Assembly: GCA_965221505.1 (NCBI GenBank)
Contig: CBDCSI010000001.1
Coordinates: 2,356,001-2,420,000, forward strand
Source of the DNA: CAZPXZ01 sp965221505
GTDB lineage: Bacteria > Pseudomonadota > Alphaproteobacteria > Rhodobacterales > CAZPXZ01
DNA: 64,000 nt
Direction of reading: 5' to 3'
Made by a program: the position numbers and the translations under genes. Below, piece after piece: positions 62,828 to 64,000 of this stretch; within the stretch, counting starts at the first letter, position 1; the number at the start of each line of letters is the position of its first letter. The notes beneath the pieces are model-generated. The model was given only the letters and a program-made list of their open reading frames with translations, had not been told where the DNA came from and searched no databases.

Positions 62828-64000
62828 GATGACTGACGACCCGATCCTGGTTCCCGTGCCGCAGCATGTGGCCGAGAGCGCCCATGCAGACTCGGAAACG
62901 TACCGCCAAATGTACGAGCGCTCGCTGCGCGACCCGGACGGGTTCTGGAGAGAGCACTCGGGCACGATCGACTGGATGCGGGAGCCCACCCGCGTCTCCG
63001 ACGCTACGTTCGAGTATCCCGACGTCTCGATCAAGTGGTTCGAGGACGGCGTGTTGAACGCCTGCGTCAATTGCGTCGACCGCCATCTCGACCGACGCGG
63101 CGACCGGACGGCGCTCATCTGGGAGCGCGACGAGCCGGGACAGTCGCAGGCGATCACCTATCGGGAGCTGCACGGCCACGTGTGCCGGATGGCCAACGTC
63201 CTCAAATCGCTCGGAATCGGCAAGGGCGACCGGGTGGTGCTCTATCTGCCGATGATTCCGGAGGCGGCATACGCGATGCTGGCCTGCGCCCGAATCGGAG
63301 CCGTTCACTCGGTAGTCTTCGGCGGGTTTTCGTCGGACGCCCTCGCCAATCGGGTCGAGGACAGCGGCGCCCGTCTCGTGGTGACCGCCAACGAGGGGCT
63401 TCGAGGCGGCCGGCGCGTTCCGCTCAAGGCCAATGCCGACAAGGCGCTGGACGGCATGGACGGCGTCCCGATGCTGGTGGTGCGCAGCACCGACGCCGAG
63501 GTGCCGATGACGCCCGGGCGCGACCACGATTACGAGGCCCTCGCCGCATCCGCGAGCGACGACTGCCCGGCCGAGCCGATGAACGCCGAGGATCCGCTCT
63601 TCATCCTCTATACCTCGGGGTCGACCGGAAAGCCGAAGGGGGTGCTGCACACCACCGGAGGCTACCTGCTCTACGCCGCGATGACCCACCGCTACGTTTT
63701 CGACTACAAGGACGGAGAAGTTTACTGGTGCACCGCCGACGTCGGCTGGGTCACCGGTCACAGCTACATCGTCTACGGACCGCTCGCCAACGGCGCGACG
63801 AGCCTGATCTTCGAGGGCGTTCCGACCTATCCCACGCCGTCCCGGTTCTGGGAGGTGTGCGACGCCCACGGCGTAAGCGTGTTCTACACCGCTCCGACCG
63901 CGCTGCGCTCGCTGATGGGACTGGGAGACGAACATGTCGAACGCTGCGACCTGGGCTCGCTTCGGATCCTCGGAACGGTGGGAGAACCCATCAATCCCGA
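62828..64000 (+). CDS. acs: acetyl-CoA synthetase, N-terminal part, cut by window edge
   Basis: About 391 codons are inside the window with no stop. The protein has YRQMYERSLRDPDGFWREHS and DVSIKWFEDGVLNACVNCVDRHL (the ACS N-terminal domain), the AMP-binding motif ILYTSGSTGKPKGVLHTTGGY, and VYWCTADVGWVTGHSYIVYGPLANGAT. These define acetyl-CoA synthetase rather than other acyl-CoA ligases. GGAGGG lies upstream of the ATG. Its product would feed the ethylmalonyl-CoA pathway suggested by mcd. The C-terminal lid with the acetylatable Lys is outside the window. Confidence 0.94.

Noticed and set aside
1..64000. CRISPR arrays, tRNA and rRNA genes
   Set aside because: No regularly spaced direct repeats and no convincing tRNA cloverleaf or rRNA stretches were seen by eye. 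A covariance-model scan would be decisive.

Overview
The window is GC-rich (about two thirds G+C by eye) and reads as a chromosomal segment of an alphaproteobacterium. The best indicators are a pckA next to a ChvI/ChvG-like two-component system and a PTS EIIA-Man/HPr protein (a classic alphaproteobacterial neighbourhood), a methylsuccinyl-CoA dehydrogenase with its long N-terminal extension (ethylmalonyl-CoA pathway), and an xseA/purD divergent pair. Genus cannot be fixed from the sequence. Genes are often joined by ATGA or GTGA stop/start overlaps, and several intergenic stretches of 0.4-1.1 kb carry no credible gene. No tRNA, rRNA or CRISPR array was seen.

Layout. 1-3419 (minus): two tandem DUF917 genes, an AroM-like gene and guanine deaminase. 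4527-5913: an intact IS4-family insertion with 11-bp target duplications. 5948-8173: autotransporter. 8847-12583: two-subunit xanthine dehydrogenase-type molybdoenzyme. 12656-16015 (minus): GH116 glycosidase and a myo-inositol dehydrogenase-like oxidoreductase. 16183-18352: HtpX and an SRPBCC protein. 18965-29788 (minus): a ten-gene operon with a complete Opp/Dpp-type ABC transporter, an enolase-superfamily epimerase or dehydratase, two DAO-type flavoproteins and an HcnA/HcnB-like pair. Its substrate-binding protein appears circularly permuted. 29971-32923: M28 peptidase and an AAA/PD-(D/E)XK protein. 33385-38304: sugar or cyclitol ABC transporter (minus), divergent from an IolE-like isomerase/dehydratase and an SDR.

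38342-46974 is central-carbon metabolism and its regulation: mcd, a TauE/SafE permease, ATP-dependent pckA, then a ChvI-like regulator, a ChvG-like kinase with a degenerate H-box, and an EIIA-Man-HPr fusion. An AT-rich promoter and a possible leader ORF precede the regulator. 47095-52778: a metal-exporter-like permease behind a Fur/Mur-type box, purD, xseA, mtnP and apt. 52799-54647 (minus): infC, apparently starting at AUC, running straight into a three-gene nitrile hydratase/thiocyanate hydrolase-like cluster. 54962-64000: a DAO flavoprotein, a type II restriction-modification pair, two alpha/beta hydrolases (one with all fluoroacetate dehalogenase residues), thrS and the 5' part of acs.

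Taken together the segment suggests a heterotroph living on imported small organics (amino or imino acids, sugars or cyclitols, purines, C2 units), with gluconeogenesis (pckA), acetate activation (acs) and the ethylmalonyl-CoA route (mcd) as the carbon backbone. The most unusual items are the permuted binding protein, the rewired ChvGI-PTS locus and the infC/nitrile-hydratase operon.
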